Source: Microbacterium sp. BH-3-3-3 (GTDB lineage Bacteria > Actinomycetota > Actinomycetes > Actinomycetales > Microbacteriaceae). From it: a stretch of 64,000 nt of DNA. Position 1 is the stretch's first letter. Each line of letters begins with the position of its first letter. The stretch spans positions 2,480,001 to 2,544,000 of the forward strand of contig NZ_CP017674.1 of the NCBI RefSeq assembly GCF_001792815.1, written 5' to 3'. A model generated the notes under the pieces. That model was not told the origin of the DNA. It saw only the letters and a list, made by a program, of their open reading frames with translations, and made no database searches. The translations under genes and the position numbers were made by a program. Below are positions 16,561 through 25,358 of the stretch, piece after piece.

Positions 16561-18333
16561 ATGACCTGGCGCTCACGACTGCTGTCTCCGGCCGGCATCG
16601 CCGCTCTCGTCGGCGTGCTGCTGTTCCTGTTCCTCGCGACCGCGGGACCCACGCTCTTCCTCGCCGCGGCCGAGACCTCGAACGTCCCCGCGCGGTTGCT
16701 GCCGCCGAGCCTCGCGCACCCGTTCGGCACCGACGACCTCGGCCGCAACATCTTCGCGCGCGTGCTCGTCGCCGCCCGCATCTCGCTGCTGTTGACCCTG
16801 GGCGCCACGGTGGTCTCCACGGTCGGCGGCATCGCCTACGGCCTCATCGCCGTGATCCTGCCGCGGCACGCACGTCGACTGGCCACCGGCCTGCTCGACG
16901 TTCTCCTCGCCTTCCCCTGGCTGCTGATGGTGCTGTTCTTCACCGTCATCTGGGGCGCGAGCGCCGTGACGGCGATGCTCGCGATCGGCATCTCGGGCAT
17001 CCCCTTCATGGCGCGTCTGGTCTACAACCTGGCGTCGTCGGTCTCGGGCCGCGACTACGTGCGGGCCGCCCGCGTCGTCGGCGTCGGACCGTTCGGCATC
17101 CTGGTGCGCCACATCCTGCCCAACATCGCCAACCCGCTGTTCGTCAACGCCGCGGCCACCGCCAGCGTGACGCTGCTGTCGTTCGCGGGACTGTCGTTCC
17201 TGGGTCTCGGTGTGCAGGCGCCCGAGTACGACTGGGGGCGACTGCTGCAGGACGGCATCACCCGCATCTACGTCAACCCGCTCGCCGCGATCGGTCCCGG
17301 CATCGCCGTGGTGCTCGCGGGCCTGGTGTTCACCTTCGTGAGCGAGGCGCTCGGCGACGCGCGCGGCGGGGGCCGAGCGGCCGTGGCCCGACGTGCCCTC
17401 GGCGCGGTGGCCCCGCTGCGTCGCTCCGGGGTCGGCGCCGCCCCCGCACGACCGGCGGCGACGGCGGGTGAACCCGTCGCCGAGATCGCCGACCTGCGCA
17501 TCGCGTTCGCCACCCCCGACGGCGGCGAGGTCGAGCGCGTCCGCGGCGTCGGGCTGCGCATCCTCCCGGGCGAGGTCGTGGGCATCGTGGGCGAGTCGGG
17601 CTCGGGCAAGTCGCTCACGGCCATGGCCCTCGCGGGTCTGCTCGGCACCGATGCGCGCATCACGACGAGCGCTCATACCTTCGACGGCATCGACATGACG
17701 CGCCCGCTCACCGCGGCCGATCGTTCCACGCTCGGTGTGGAGCTCGGCATGGTGTTCCAGGACCCGCTCACCTCGTTGAACCCCGCGCTGACGATCGGCC
17801 GCCAACTCACCGAGGTTCCCGAGGTGCACCTCAAGATGTCGCGCGCCGATGCCCGCGCGCACGCCGCCGCCGCGCTCGAGGCCGTCGGCATCGCCGACGC
17901 GAAGCGGCGCCTGTCGCAGTACCCGCACCAGTTCAGCGGCGGGATGCGCCAGCGCGCGATGATCGGTCAGGCCCTCACCGGCCGACCGAAGCTCATCATC
18001 GCCGACGAGCCCACCACCGCCCTCGACGTCACCGTGCAGCGACAGGTGATGGGCGTGCTCCGCCGGGCGCAGCGCGACACGGGCGCGGCGATCGTCTTCA
18101 TCTCGCACGACATCGCGCTCGTCTCGGCGTTCTGCGATCGCGTCCTCGTCATGAAGGACGGCCTGATCGTCGAGGAGCTCGACGCCCAGCGCATCCGCGA
18201 CGACGCCACCCACCCGTACTCGCGCGCGCTGATCGCGTGCCTGCCCGATATGACGTCCGACCGCACGCGCCCTCTTCCGGTCATCCCGCCGGAACTGGCC
18301 GCCGCTGCCCTCGCCGAGGAGGTGGGGGTGTGA
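16561..18333 (+). CDS. fused ABC permease (DppC type) and ATPase (DppD type)
   Basis: A 590-residue fusion. Residues 1-270 are a DppC-type permease: membrane segments, HPFGTDDLGRNIFARVL and the coupling loop YVRAARVVGVGPFGILVRHILPN. A Gly/Ala/Arg-rich linker (about 270-305) leads to an ABC ATPase with Walker A GESGSGKS near residue 342, the Q-loop FQDPLTSLNP, signature FSGGMRQR near 460 and Walker B LIIADEPTTALD near 478, ending with the oligopeptide-binding-type C-terminus HPYSRALIACLPD. The ATG is 3 bases after the preceding stop. Fusing the two halves fixes their stoichiometry; it recurs in some actinobacterial peptide importers. Confidence 0.92.
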   Translation: MTWRSRLLSPAGIAALVGVLLFLFLATAGPTLFLAAAETSNVPARLLPPSLAHPFGTDDLGRNIFARVLVAARISLLLTLGATVVSTVGGIAYGLIAVILPRHARRLATGLLDVLLAFPWLLMVLFFTVIWGASAVTAMLAIGISGIPFMARLVYNLASSVSGRDYVRAARVVGVGPFGILVRHILPNIANPLFVNAAATASVTLLSFAGLSFLGLGVQAPEYDWGRLLQDGITRIYVNPLAAIGPGIAVVLAGLVFTFVSEALGDARGGGRAAVARRALGAVAPLRRSGVGAAPARPAATAGEPVAEIADLRIAFATPDGGEVERVRGVGLRILPGEVVGIVGESGSGKSLTAMALAGLLGTDARITTSAHTFDGIDMTRPLTAADRSTLGVELGMVFQDPLTSLNPALTIGRQLTEVPEVHLKMSRADARAHAAAALEAVGIADAKRRLSQYPHQFSGGMRQRAMIGQALTGRPKLIIADEPTTALDVTVQRQVMGVLRRAQRDTGAAIVFISHDIALVSAFCDRVLVMKDGLIVEELDAQRIRDDATHPYSRALIACLPDMTSDRTRPLPVIPPELAAAALAEEVGV

Positions 18334-19100
18334 ACGCCCTCGAGATCGACCGCCTGTCCGTCCGATACGGCCGGGCCACCGTCGTCGACGACGTCTCGCT
18401 CGTCGTCCCCGCGGGACGGACGCTGGGCCTCGTGGGCGAATCGGGGTCGGGCAAGAGCACGATCGCCGCGGCCGCGGTGGGCCTCGTGCCGCCCGCCGCC
18501 GGAGAGGTGCGGGTCGGCGGGGTCGTGGCATCCGGTCGGGGAAAAGACGCACGCGAGGCGCGTCGCCGTCTGCAGCTGGTGTTCCAGGACCCGTTCTCGG
18601 CGCTGGATCCGCGCATGAGCATCGGCGAGTCGATCGCCGAGGCCCTCCGCGCGAGCGGGAAGTCCTTCTCTCGCGATGCCCGCGTCGCGCGGGTGCGGGA
18701 GCTGCTCGGGCTCGTGCACCTCGATCCCGACCGCGCCGGCGACCTGCCCGCCGCGTTCTCGGGCGGCCAGCGGCAGCGCGTCACGATCGCCCGCGCTCTC
18801 GCGGGCGAGCCGAGCGTGCTCATCGCCGACGAGGTGACCAGCGCCCTCGACGTGTCGGTGCAGGGCTCGGTGCTCAACCTGCTGCGCGAGCTGCAGGAGC
18901 GCTTCGGCCTGTCGATGCTCTTCATCTCGCACAACCTGGCCGTCGTCCGCTACGTCAGCGACGAGATCGCCGTCATGCGTCACGGGCGCATCGTCGAGTC
19001 GGGCCCCACCGAGCAGCTGCTGGCCGCGCCCACCGAGAGGTACACCCTCGACCTGCTCGACGCGGTGCCGGTGCTCGGCGTGCGGATGACGACGGACTGA
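18330..19100 (+). CDS. ABC transporter ATPase, DppF type
   Basis: A 256-residue ATPase, the partner of the ATPase half of the preceding fusion protein. Motifs: Walker A GESGSGKST near residue 35, Q-loop FQDPFSALDPRMSIGES, signature FSGGQRQRVTIARAL and Walker B VLIADEVTSALD, with the H-loop FISHNLAVVRY. It starts with GTG overlapping the preceding stop by 4 bases (GTGA). The C-terminal substrate-related extension is short (PTERYTLDLLDAVP). It completes a binding protein, two permeases and two ATPases in three and a half genes. Confidence 0.93.
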   Translation: MNALEIDRLSVRYGRATVVDDVSLVVPAGRTLGLVGESGSGKSTIAAAAVGLVPPAAGEVRVGGVVASGRGKDAREARRRLQLVFQDPFSALDPRMSIGESIAEALRASGKSFSRDARVARVRELLGLVHLDPDRAGDLPAAFSGGQRQRVTIARALAGEPSVLIADEVTSALDVSVQGSVLNLLRELQERFGLSMLFISHNLAVVRYVSDEIAVMRHGRIVESGPTEQLLAAPTERYTLDLLDAVPVLGVRMTTD

Positions 19101-19108
19101 GCGATCCC

Positions 19109-20872
19109 GTGATCCACCCCGACCGGTCCGCGGACGCCGTCGGCAGCGAGGTCGAGGGACTGCGTCGCCGGGCCGGCGAGCTCGCGGCCCTCTACGCCAG
19201 CGCGCGCGAGCTGGCCGCGATGCGCGACGCCGACGCCGTTCTCGAGCGTCTCGTCGAGCGGGCGCAGGAGCTGCTCGCCGCCGACGTCGCCTACCTGTCG
19301 GAGTTCGACGGCGTCGACGGGGCGCTGCGCGTGCGCGCGACCCGCGGGGCGGTGACGGGCGCACTGCGCGACCTCGAGGTCCCCCCCGGGCGCGGCCTGG
19401 TGAGCGCGATCGCCGAGACACGGCTGCCCCGGGCGGTGCGGCGGTACGACGCCGTCGCCCCCGAGCGGCACGCCTCGGGCATCGACGCCGCGGTCGAGGC
19501 CGAGGGGATCGTGTCGCTGCTGGGCGTTCCCCTGCTCTCGGACTCCGCCGTGCTGGGGGTGCTCTTCGTCGCCGAACGGCACGAGCGCGCCTACACCCCC
19601 GACGACATCGCGCTGCTGGCCGCCCTCGCCGCCCACGCGTCGGTGGTGCTGCAGACGGCGGCGGCGCTGGCCGATGCCCGCACGCAGGCGCTCCGCGCCG
19701 AGGCGGCGGTGGCCGAGCTGACCGCGCACGTCGCCGCGCGCGACCGCGCCAACCGCGTGCATCGCGAGCTCGTCGACGCGGTGCTGGCCGGCGGCGGACT
19801 GGCGCCCGTGGCCGCCACGCTGTCGACGGCGTTGCAGGCGGCCGTGACGATCGTCGACGCCGCGGGGGGCGTGCGCGCCGGCGGCGGCGACGCGGCGACC
19901 CCGACGGCGGCGGTGCAGCGCGCGCTCGACCACAGCCGTGCCGAGGGGAGACCCATCCGGCTCCCGGATGCCGGGATCGTCAGCGCCGTCGTCGCCGGCG
20001 GACGGGTGTTCGGGGCGATCGTCGTGGGGCCTCCGGCACGATCGCTCGACGAGGTCGACCTGCGCACCGTCGAACGGGCGGGGCAGGTGGCGGCGCTGCT
20101 CGCCCTGTCGGAGGAGGCCGTCGCCGAGGCCGGGCACCGGCAGCGCTCCGACCTGCTGCTCGATCTGGTCACGGCCTCGCCGCAGCGTCGTGCCGACGTC
20201 GCGGCGGCCGCGCGGCGCGCGGGGATCGACGAGACGGCCGTGGGGGCGGTGACGGCGTTCGCCGTGCCGGCGGAGCGTCGTCCCGAGATCGCCCGCGTGG
20301 TTGCCCGCCGGCTGGGGCCCGCCGCCCTCGTCGGTGAGCTCGACGGCCTGGTGCTGGCCGCCCACGGTGATCCCCTCGACCCCGTCTCGTACGAGGCGGT
20401 GCGCTCCCTCGTCGACACCGAGGTGCTGGCCGTGACCGTGCGCGTCGAGGCGGGAGCCCTCGTGCGGGCGGCCGCCGACGTGCGTTCCGCCCTCTCCCTC
20501 GCCCAGGCCCTGGGCATCGACGACGCGCGGGTCCCCGCCGACGACCTCCTGCCGTACGCGGCCACCATCGGTGCCGACCGGCGGGTGCTCGACGCCTTCC
20601 TCGACACGATGCTCGGCGCCGTCCGGCGGCACGACGCGTCCCGCGGCAGCGATCTGCTCGCGACCCTGCGGGCCTTCGTGCGCCACGGCGCCAGCCCCAC
20701 GCGCACGGCGCGGGCCCTCACCTTCCACACGAACACGATCCTCCAGCGCCTCGAGAAGCTCGACGCGCTGCTGGGCGAGGGGTGGCGCGACGACGAGCGC
20801 TTCTTCCGCCTGTCGACGGCGGTCCGCCTCGACGAACTGCGCGAGCGGCTGGGGTCGCGCGGCGATGGGTGA
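19109..20872 (+). CDS. GAF-domain transcriptional regulator with PucR/CdaR-type HTH
   Basis: A 587-residue regulator. Residues about 35-195 form a GAF sensory domain (AADVAYLSEFDGVDGALRVRATRG, LGVPLLSDSAVLGVLFVAERHERAYTPDD). A coiled-coil-like stretch follows (DARTQALRAEAAVAELTAHVA, about 190-215). The C-terminus carries a PucR-type HTH: LLATLRAFVRHGASPTRTARAL followed by HTNTILQRLEKLDALLG. It begins with GTG 8 bases after the ATPase stop. It precedes the HMG-CoA reductase operon by 121 bases on the same strand, so it probably senses a metabolite of that pathway or of the importer and controls one or both. Confidence 0.86.
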   Translation: MIHPDRSADAVGSEVEGLRRRAGELAALYASARELAAMRDADAVLERLVERAQELLAADVAYLSEFDGVDGALRVRATRGAVTGALRDLEVPPGRGLVSAIAETRLPRAVRRYDAVAPERHASGIDAAVEAEGIVSLLGVPLLSDSAVLGVLFVAERHERAYTPDDIALLAALAAHASVVLQTAAALADARTQALRAEAAVAELTAHVAARDRANRVHRELVDAVLAGGGLAPVAATLSTALQAAVTIVDAAGGVRAGGGDAATPTAAVQRALDHSRAEGRPIRLPDAGIVSAVVAGGRVFGAIVVGPPARSLDEVDLRTVERAGQVAALLALSEEAVAEAGHRQRSDLLLDLVTASPQRRADVAAAARRAGIDETAVGAVTAFAVPAERRPEIARVVARRLGPAALVGELDGLVLAAHGDPLDPVSYEAVRSLVDTEVLAVTVRVEAGALVRAAADVRSALSLAQALGIDDARVPADDLLPYAATIGADRRVLDAFLDTMLGAVRRHDASRGSDLLATLRAFVRHGASPTRTARALTFHTNTILQRLEKLDALLGEGWRDDERFFRLSTAVRLDELRERLGSRGDG

Positions 20873-20893
20873 TCGACGCAGTGGGGGAGTCAT

Positions 20894-20941
20894 CCGGTGT
20901 GTCGGCGGTCCATATGCCGCCACCGGGTCTCGTCTTAGCGT
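20894..20941 (+). promoter_or_regulatory. promoter and nested dyads before the HMG-CoA reductase gene
   Basis: CCGGTG (20894-20899) and CACCGG (20921-20926) enclose GGCGG (20904-20908) and CCGCC (20917-20921), with CATATG near the centre. A -10 box TAGCGT lies at 20936-20941, so the dyads cover the -35 region and look like a regulator site. The GAF/PucR regulator upstream is the natural candidate. Confidence 0.45.
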
Positions 20942-20993
20942 CGAACAGACGCCGCGGTCGACGCGGCGGCATCCCGCCCGCGAAGGAGCCCCC

Positions 20994-22268
20994 GTGACCA
21001 CGAACAGCCGCCTCCCGGGCCTCCGCGACCACGAGCCGCTCGATCGACGCGCGCGCGTCGCCGAGGCCGCCGGTCTGTCGGCCGACGACCTTGCGGCCCT
21101 CGACCCCCGCGACGGCCTGTCGCTGTCGCAGGCCGACCACCTCGTCGAGAACGTGGTGGGACTCATCGGCATCCCGGTCGGAGTCGCCACGAACTTCCGC
21201 GTCGACGGCGTCGACCGGCTCGTGCCGATGGCCACCGAAGAACCCTCGGTCGTGGCGGCCGCCTCGAACGCCGCACGCATCGCCCGCGAGACGGGCGGCT
21301 TCTTCACCTCGTCCACCGGCGACGTGATGATCGCCCAGGTGCAGGTGCTCGACGCCGTCGATCCCGAGGGGGCGTGCCTGCGCCTGCTCGAGGCGCGCGA
21401 CGAGCTGCTCGCCCTGGCCGACGCGCAGGACCCGATGCTCGTGTCGCTCGGCGGGGGAGCGGTCGACGTGTCGGTGCGCACCCTCGCCACCCGCGCCGGG
21501 GTGCAGGTCATCCTGCACCTGCACGTCGACGTGCGCGACGCCATGGGCGCCAACGCGGTGAACACGATGGCCGAGGCCCTCGCCCCCCGGATCGCCGAGA
21601 TCGCCGGAGCCCGCACACTGCTGCGCATCCTCACCAACAAGGCCGAGCTGCGCCTCACGCGCGCTCGCGCGGTCTTCCCGGCCGACCTGCTCGGCGGGCC
21701 GCGCGTCGTGGCCGACATCGTCGCGGCGAGCGCCTTCGCCGAGGCCGACGCCTATCGCGCCGCCACGCACAACAAGGGCATCATGAACGGCATCTCGGCG
21801 GTCGTGCTCGCCACCGGCAACGACACCCGGGCGGTCGAGGCCGGATGCCATTCGCACGCCGCTCGCACCGGCGCGTACCGCGCCCTCTCGCGGTTCGAGC
21901 AGAACGCCGACGGCGACCTGGTGGGCACCCTCGAGGTGCCGCTCGCGGTGGGGCTCGTCGGGGGAGCGACGCGCGCGCACCCCGCCGCCCGTGCGGCCGT
22001 GCAGCTGCTGGGCGTCGGCTCGGCGCGCGAGCTCGCCGCCGCCATCGCGGCGGTGGGGCTCGCCCAGAACCTCGCCGCGTGCCGCGCGCTCGCTGCCGAG
22101 GGCATCCAGCGCGGTCATATGACGCTGCACGCCCGCACGATCGCCGCCAGCGCGGGGGCGGCGGTCGACGAGGTCGCGGCCGTCGCCGCCCGCATCGTCG
22201 CCGAGGGCCGCATCCGCGTCGAGGACGCGCGCGAGGTGCTCGCCGAGCTGCGCGGAGCTTCGTCGTGA
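20994..22268 (+). CDS. mvaA: class II (degradative) HMG-CoA reductase
   Basis: A 424-residue class II HMG-CoA reductase, the type that in Pseudomonas mevalonii oxidises mevalonate to HMG-CoA with NAD. The catalytic Glu83 is in TEEPSVVAAAS; DAMGANAVNTMAEA, THNKGIMNGI (catalytic Lys), GNDTRAVEAGCHSHA (catalytic Asp) and RGHMTLHAR (catalytic His) are all present. Length and spacing match the family. It starts with GTG preceded by GAAGGAG. The lyase gene overlaps its stop, reproducing the mvaAB arrangement for mevalonate catabolism. There is no mevalonate-pathway biosynthesis gene here, which supports a degradative role. Confidence 0.94.
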   Translation: MTTNSRLPGLRDHEPLDRRARVAEAAGLSADDLAALDPRDGLSLSQADHLVENVVGLIGIPVGVATNFRVDGVDRLVPMATEEPSVVAAASNAARIARETGGFFTSSTGDVMIAQVQVLDAVDPEGACLRLLEARDELLALADAQDPMLVSLGGGAVDVSVRTLATRAGVQVILHLHVDVRDAMGANAVNTMAEALAPRIAEIAGARTLLRILTNKAELRLTRARAVFPADLLGGPRVVADIVAASAFAEADAYRAATHNKGIMNGISAVVLATGNDTRAVEAGCHSHAARTGAYRALSRFEQNADGDLVGTLEVPLAVGLVGGATRAHPAARAAVQLLGVGSARELAAAIAAVGLAQNLAACRALAAEGIQRGHMTLHARTIAASAGAAVDEVAAVAARIVAEGRIRVEDAREVLAELRGASS

Positions 22269-23242
22269 CGGGCCTCGCGCCCCGCTCGTTCCCCCGCGTC
22301 GTCGCCCGTGCGGGAATGCCGGCCGAGGTCACCGTCTACGAGGTGGGTCCCCGCGACGGTCTTCAGGCCGAGACCGACGTCGTTCCCACGGCGGTCAAGG
22401 CGGAGCTCTGCCGACGCCTGTACGCCGCGGGCGTCACGGCGCTGGAGCTGACCAGCTTCGTCCCGCCCGCGTGGATCCCGCAGCTCGCCGACGCGCGCCC
22501 CCTCGTGGCGTCGGTCGCCGTCCCCGCCGCGAGCCGCGCGGTGGCCCTCGTACCCAATCGCCGCGGCCTCGACGACGCCCTCGCCGCCGGGATCCGCGAG
22601 GTCGCCGTCGTCGTGAGCGCCACCGAGTCCTTCGCCCGCGCCAACCTCAACACCGACCGCGCCGGGGCGGTGTCCCGGGCGACCGACGTCGTCGCGGCCG
22701 CCCGGGCCGAGGGGGTCCCGGTGCGCGGCTACGTCTCCATGGCGTTCGGCGACCCGTGGGAGGGCGACGTCGACCTCGCCGCCGTGGTCGACGCGGCCTC
22801 CGCGTTGCACGATTCCGGATGCCGCACCCTCGCCCTGGGCGACACGATCGGGGTCGCCACGGCGGGACACGTCGAGGCGGTCATCGAGGCGGTGGCGGGT
22901 ACCGGCATCCCGCGCTCCGCCCTGGCCCTGCACCTGCACGACACCTACGGTCAGGCCCTCGCGAACGTCCTCGCGGGGGTGGAGAACGGGGTGACCGAGT
23001 TCGACTCCTCGGTCGGCGGCCTCGGCCGCTGCCCCTACGCCCCCGGTGCCACCGGCAACCTCGCCACCGAAGACCTGGTGTGGATGCTCGAGGGTCTCGG
23101 CATCCGCACCGGTCTCGACCTCGTCGCCCTCGCCCGCACGAGCGCGTGGCTCGCGGGCGTCCGCGGGCGCCCGCACGTCTCCCGCGTCGCGGCCGCGCTC
23201 ACCCGCACCGCCCCCGTCCCCCTGGAGGAGACCCCCGCATGA
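22265..23242 (+). CDS. mvaB: hydroxymethylglutaryl-CoA lyase
   Basis: A 325-residue HMG-CoA lyase that would split HMG-CoA into acetoacetate and acetyl-CoA. Visible motifs: VTVYEVGPRDGLQAE (catalytic Arg-Asp), ELTSFVPPAWIPQLAD, YVSMAFGDPWEGDVD, LHLHDTYGQAL (metal-binding His-x-His) and the flexible cysteine loop GGLGRCPYAPGATGNLATED. An extra 20-25 residues at the N-terminus (TGLAPRSFPRVVARAGMPAE) come from starting at the GTG that overlaps the reductase stop; the internal ATG near residue 18 (MPAEVTVYEVG) is an alternative start. Confidence 0.94.
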   Translation: MTGLAPRSFPRVVARAGMPAEVTVYEVGPRDGLQAETDVVPTAVKAELCRRLYAAGVTALELTSFVPPAWIPQLADARPLVASVAVPAASRAVALVPNRRGLDDALAAGIREVAVVVSATESFARANLNTDRAGAVSRATDVVAAARAEGVPVRGYVSMAFGDPWEGDVDLAAVVDAASALHDSGCRTLALGDTIGVATAGHVEAVIEAVAGTGIPRSALALHLHDTYGQALANVLAGVENGVTEFDSSVGGLGRCPYAPGATGNLATEDLVWMLEGLGIRTGLDLVALARTSAWLAGVRGRPHVSRVAAALTRTAPVPLEETPA

Positions 23243-24468
23243 GCATTCCCCTGGCCCCCGGATCCGGCTCCCTCGCGGGCGTGGTCGTGCTCGACCTGTC
23301 GCGCGTGCTCGCCGGACCCTACGCCGCGCAGACGCTCGCCGACCTAGGCGCGACGGTCATCAAGATCGAGAACCCCCGCGATCCCGACGTGTCCCGCGGC
23401 TTCCCGCCGTACCTCACGCACGGCGACGACGAGTTCAGCGCCTATTACGCGCAGTACAACCGCGGCAAGCTCGGCGTCGGCCTCGACCTCGCCGCTCCGG
23501 GCGGCACCGAGACTCTCCTCGACCTCGTGCGACGGGCCGACATCCTGGTCGAGAACTTCCGGCCCGGCACGATGGACAAGCTCGGCGTCGGCTACGACGT
23601 GCTGCGCGCGGCCAACCCGCACCTCGTCTACGTCGCCGTCTCGGGCTACGGCCAGACCGGGTCGCGCAGCCGCCGCCCCGCCTTCGACAACACCGCGCAG
23701 GCGGCCGGCGGCATGTGGTCGATGAACGGCTACCCCGGGCAGCCGCCCGTGCGCGTGGGGGTGACGATCGGCGATCTCTCGGCGACGTTGTTCGCCGTCA
23801 TCGGCACGCTCGCCGCCCTCCGGCACGCGGAGCGCACGGGCGAGGGCCAGCTCGTCGACGTCGCCCAGGTCGACAGCATCCTGGCGCTCACCGAGACCGC
23901 CGTCGTGGACTACACCGTGCGCGGGGTCGAGGCCGAGCCCGCGGGGAACGAGCACGCGTGGGTGCGGCCGTACGAGCTGTTCGACTGCGCCGACGGTCAG
24001 GTGTTCTTCGGTGCCTACACCGACAAGCTGTGGCGCGCGAGCTGCGAGCTGTTCGGGTCGCCCGAGGTGGCCGACGATCCCGAGATCGACACGATGCGCA
24101 AGAGGTTCGACGCCGAGGTGTACGCGCGCCGGGTGAAGCCGGTGGTGGCGGGGTGGCTCCGGGACCGCACCAAGGCCGAGCTCGAAGCCCTCGCCGGCGA
24201 CGTCATCCCCCTCACCGCGATCAAGACGATCGGCGAGGTGGTCGACGACCCCGGCATTGCCGAGCGCGACATGATCGTCGAGGCCGACTACGGCGACCTG
24301 GGGGTGCTGCGCATGTTCGGGCAGCCCATCAAGCTCAGCGCCACCCCCGCCACGCCGGCGCGCGTCGCGAACCGCTTCGCCGAGCACTCCGATGCCGTGC
24401 TGACCGGTCTCGCCGGGTACGACGCCGACCGGATCGCGGCGCTGCGCGCCTCGGGCGCGCTGTCGTGA
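23239..24468 (+). CDS. type III CoA-transferase (CaiB/BaiF family)
   Basis: A 409-residue CaiB/BaiF-family CoA-transferase. It begins with the family segment LAGVVVLDLSRVLAGPYAAQTLADLGATVIKIENPRDPD, followed by YNRGKLGVGLDLA, LVRRADILVENFRPGTMDKLG, and VGVTIGDLSATLFAVIGTLAAL containing the probable catalytic aspartate. It overlaps the lyase stop by 4 bases. In this operon it may put CoA onto a branched-chain dicarboxylic acid, or recover CoA from HMG-CoA or acetoacetyl-CoA. Its family includes succinyl-CoA:itaconate and succinyl-CoA:citramalate transferases, so an itaconate-like substrate is also possible. Confidence 0.9.
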   Translation: MSIPLAPGSGSLAGVVVLDLSRVLAGPYAAQTLADLGATVIKIENPRDPDVSRGFPPYLTHGDDEFSAYYAQYNRGKLGVGLDLAAPGGTETLLDLVRRADILVENFRPGTMDKLGVGYDVLRAANPHLVYVAVSGYGQTGSRSRRPAFDNTAQAAGGMWSMNGYPGQPPVRVGVTIGDLSATLFAVIGTLAALRHAERTGEGQLVDVAQVDSILALTETAVVDYTVRGVEAEPAGNEHAWVRPYELFDCADGQVFFGAYTDKLWRASCELFGSPEVADDPEIDTMRKRFDAEVYARRVKPVVAGWLRDRTKAELEALAGDVIPLTAIKTIGEVVDDPGIAERDMIVEADYGDLGVLRMFGQPIKLSATPATPARVANRFAEHSDAVLTGLAGYDADRIAALRASGALS

Positions 24469-25271
24469 GCACCACCCGCACGCAGGTCCTGGATGCCGTG
24501 CCGGTCGAGGCCTTCCGCGGCACGTTCGCCCCCGCCGACCCGGTGCGTGCCGAGGGCGCGACGCTCCCGCCCGGGTGGGAGGGCGTCTTCTTCCCCTTCG
24601 CCGTCGCGCTCGACGACCTGCGCCCCGATGGGACGCCCGCGCGCGATGGCATCCTGCCCGAGATCGATCTGCCCCGGCGGATGTACGCGGGCGAGGACAC
24701 GGTGTTCCCCGGCGTCCTGCGTGTGGGCGACGTCGCGGCGCAGACGGCGACGGCGGGCTCGCTCGTCGAGAAGACGGGAGCGAGCGGCCGACTGGTCTTC
24801 GCCGACATCGAGCGCGCGATCGCCGTGGGAGGCGAGGTCGTGGTGCGCAGCACCTGGCACGACGTCTTCCTCGGAGCGGCCTCGGGCCCCGCCCGCCCGC
24901 CCCGGACCGACCCCGCGGCCGCCGCCGAGGCCGCGTGGATCGACGAGGTCACCCTCGACGCCCGCCAGCTCTTCCGCTTCTCGGCGCTGACGTTCAACAC
25001 CCACCTCGTGCACTACGACCGCCGCTGGGCGCGCGACGAGGAGGGGCTCGACGACTTGCTCGTGCACGGTCCGCTGCTGCGCATCCTGCTCGTCGACGCC
25101 GCTCGCCGTCATGCCCCCGATCGACGCATCACGGCGCTGCGCGTGCGCATGACCGCGCCGGCCTTCGTCGACACCGCGATCCGCCTGTGCGGCACCGCCG
25201 ACGCCTCCCGCGTGGTGGCACTCGGCCCCGGCGAGGTCGTGCTCGCGACGGCCGAGGTGGCCTGGGCCTGA
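24465..25271 (+). CDS. hot-dog-fold acyl-CoA hydratase (mesaconyl-C4-CoA hydratase/HTD2-like)
   Basis: A 268-residue protein with two hot-dog halves as in mesaconyl-C4-CoA hydratase and FAS1-like dehydratase proteins. The N-terminal half contains PEIDLPRRMYAGEDTVFPG and SLVEKTGASGRLVF; the C-terminal half contains the hydratase signature FRFSALTFNTHLVHYDRRWA and LLVHGPLLRILL. It begins with GTG overlapping the CoA-transferase stop and is the last gene of the operon. It would add water to a double bond of a dicarboxylic or branched acyl-CoA. With HMG-CoA lyase in the same operon, making HMG-CoA or a related hydroxyacyl-CoA from an unsaturated precursor is a reasonable guess. Confidence 0.8.
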   Translation: MSTTRTQVLDAVPVEAFRGTFAPADPVRAEGATLPPGWEGVFFPFAVALDDLRPDGTPARDGILPEIDLPRRMYAGEDTVFPGVLRVGDVAAQTATAGSLVEKTGASGRLVFADIERAIAVGGEVVVRSTWHDVFLGAASGPARPPRTDPAAAAEAAWIDEVTLDARQLFRFSALTFNTHLVHYDRRWARDEEGLDDLLVHGPLLRILLVDAARRHAPDRRITALRVRMTAPAFVDTAIRLCGTADASRVVALGPGEVVLATAEVAWA

Positions 25272-25283
25272 CGCGGGTCGTCG

Positions 25284-25353
25284 CCGCGCGGTCGCGCCGC
25301 CCGCTGGCCGCCAGACCGCGCCGCCCGCCGGCCGCGCGACCGCGCCGCCCGCC
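25284..25353. repeat. short GC-only imperfect tandem repeats
   Basis: Three imperfect copies of a roughly 25-base unit built around CGCGCGACCGCGCCGCCCGC follow the hydratase stop. It is low-complexity and non-coding on both strands as far as I can see. Confidence 0.5.
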
Positions 25354-25358
25354 GCACT

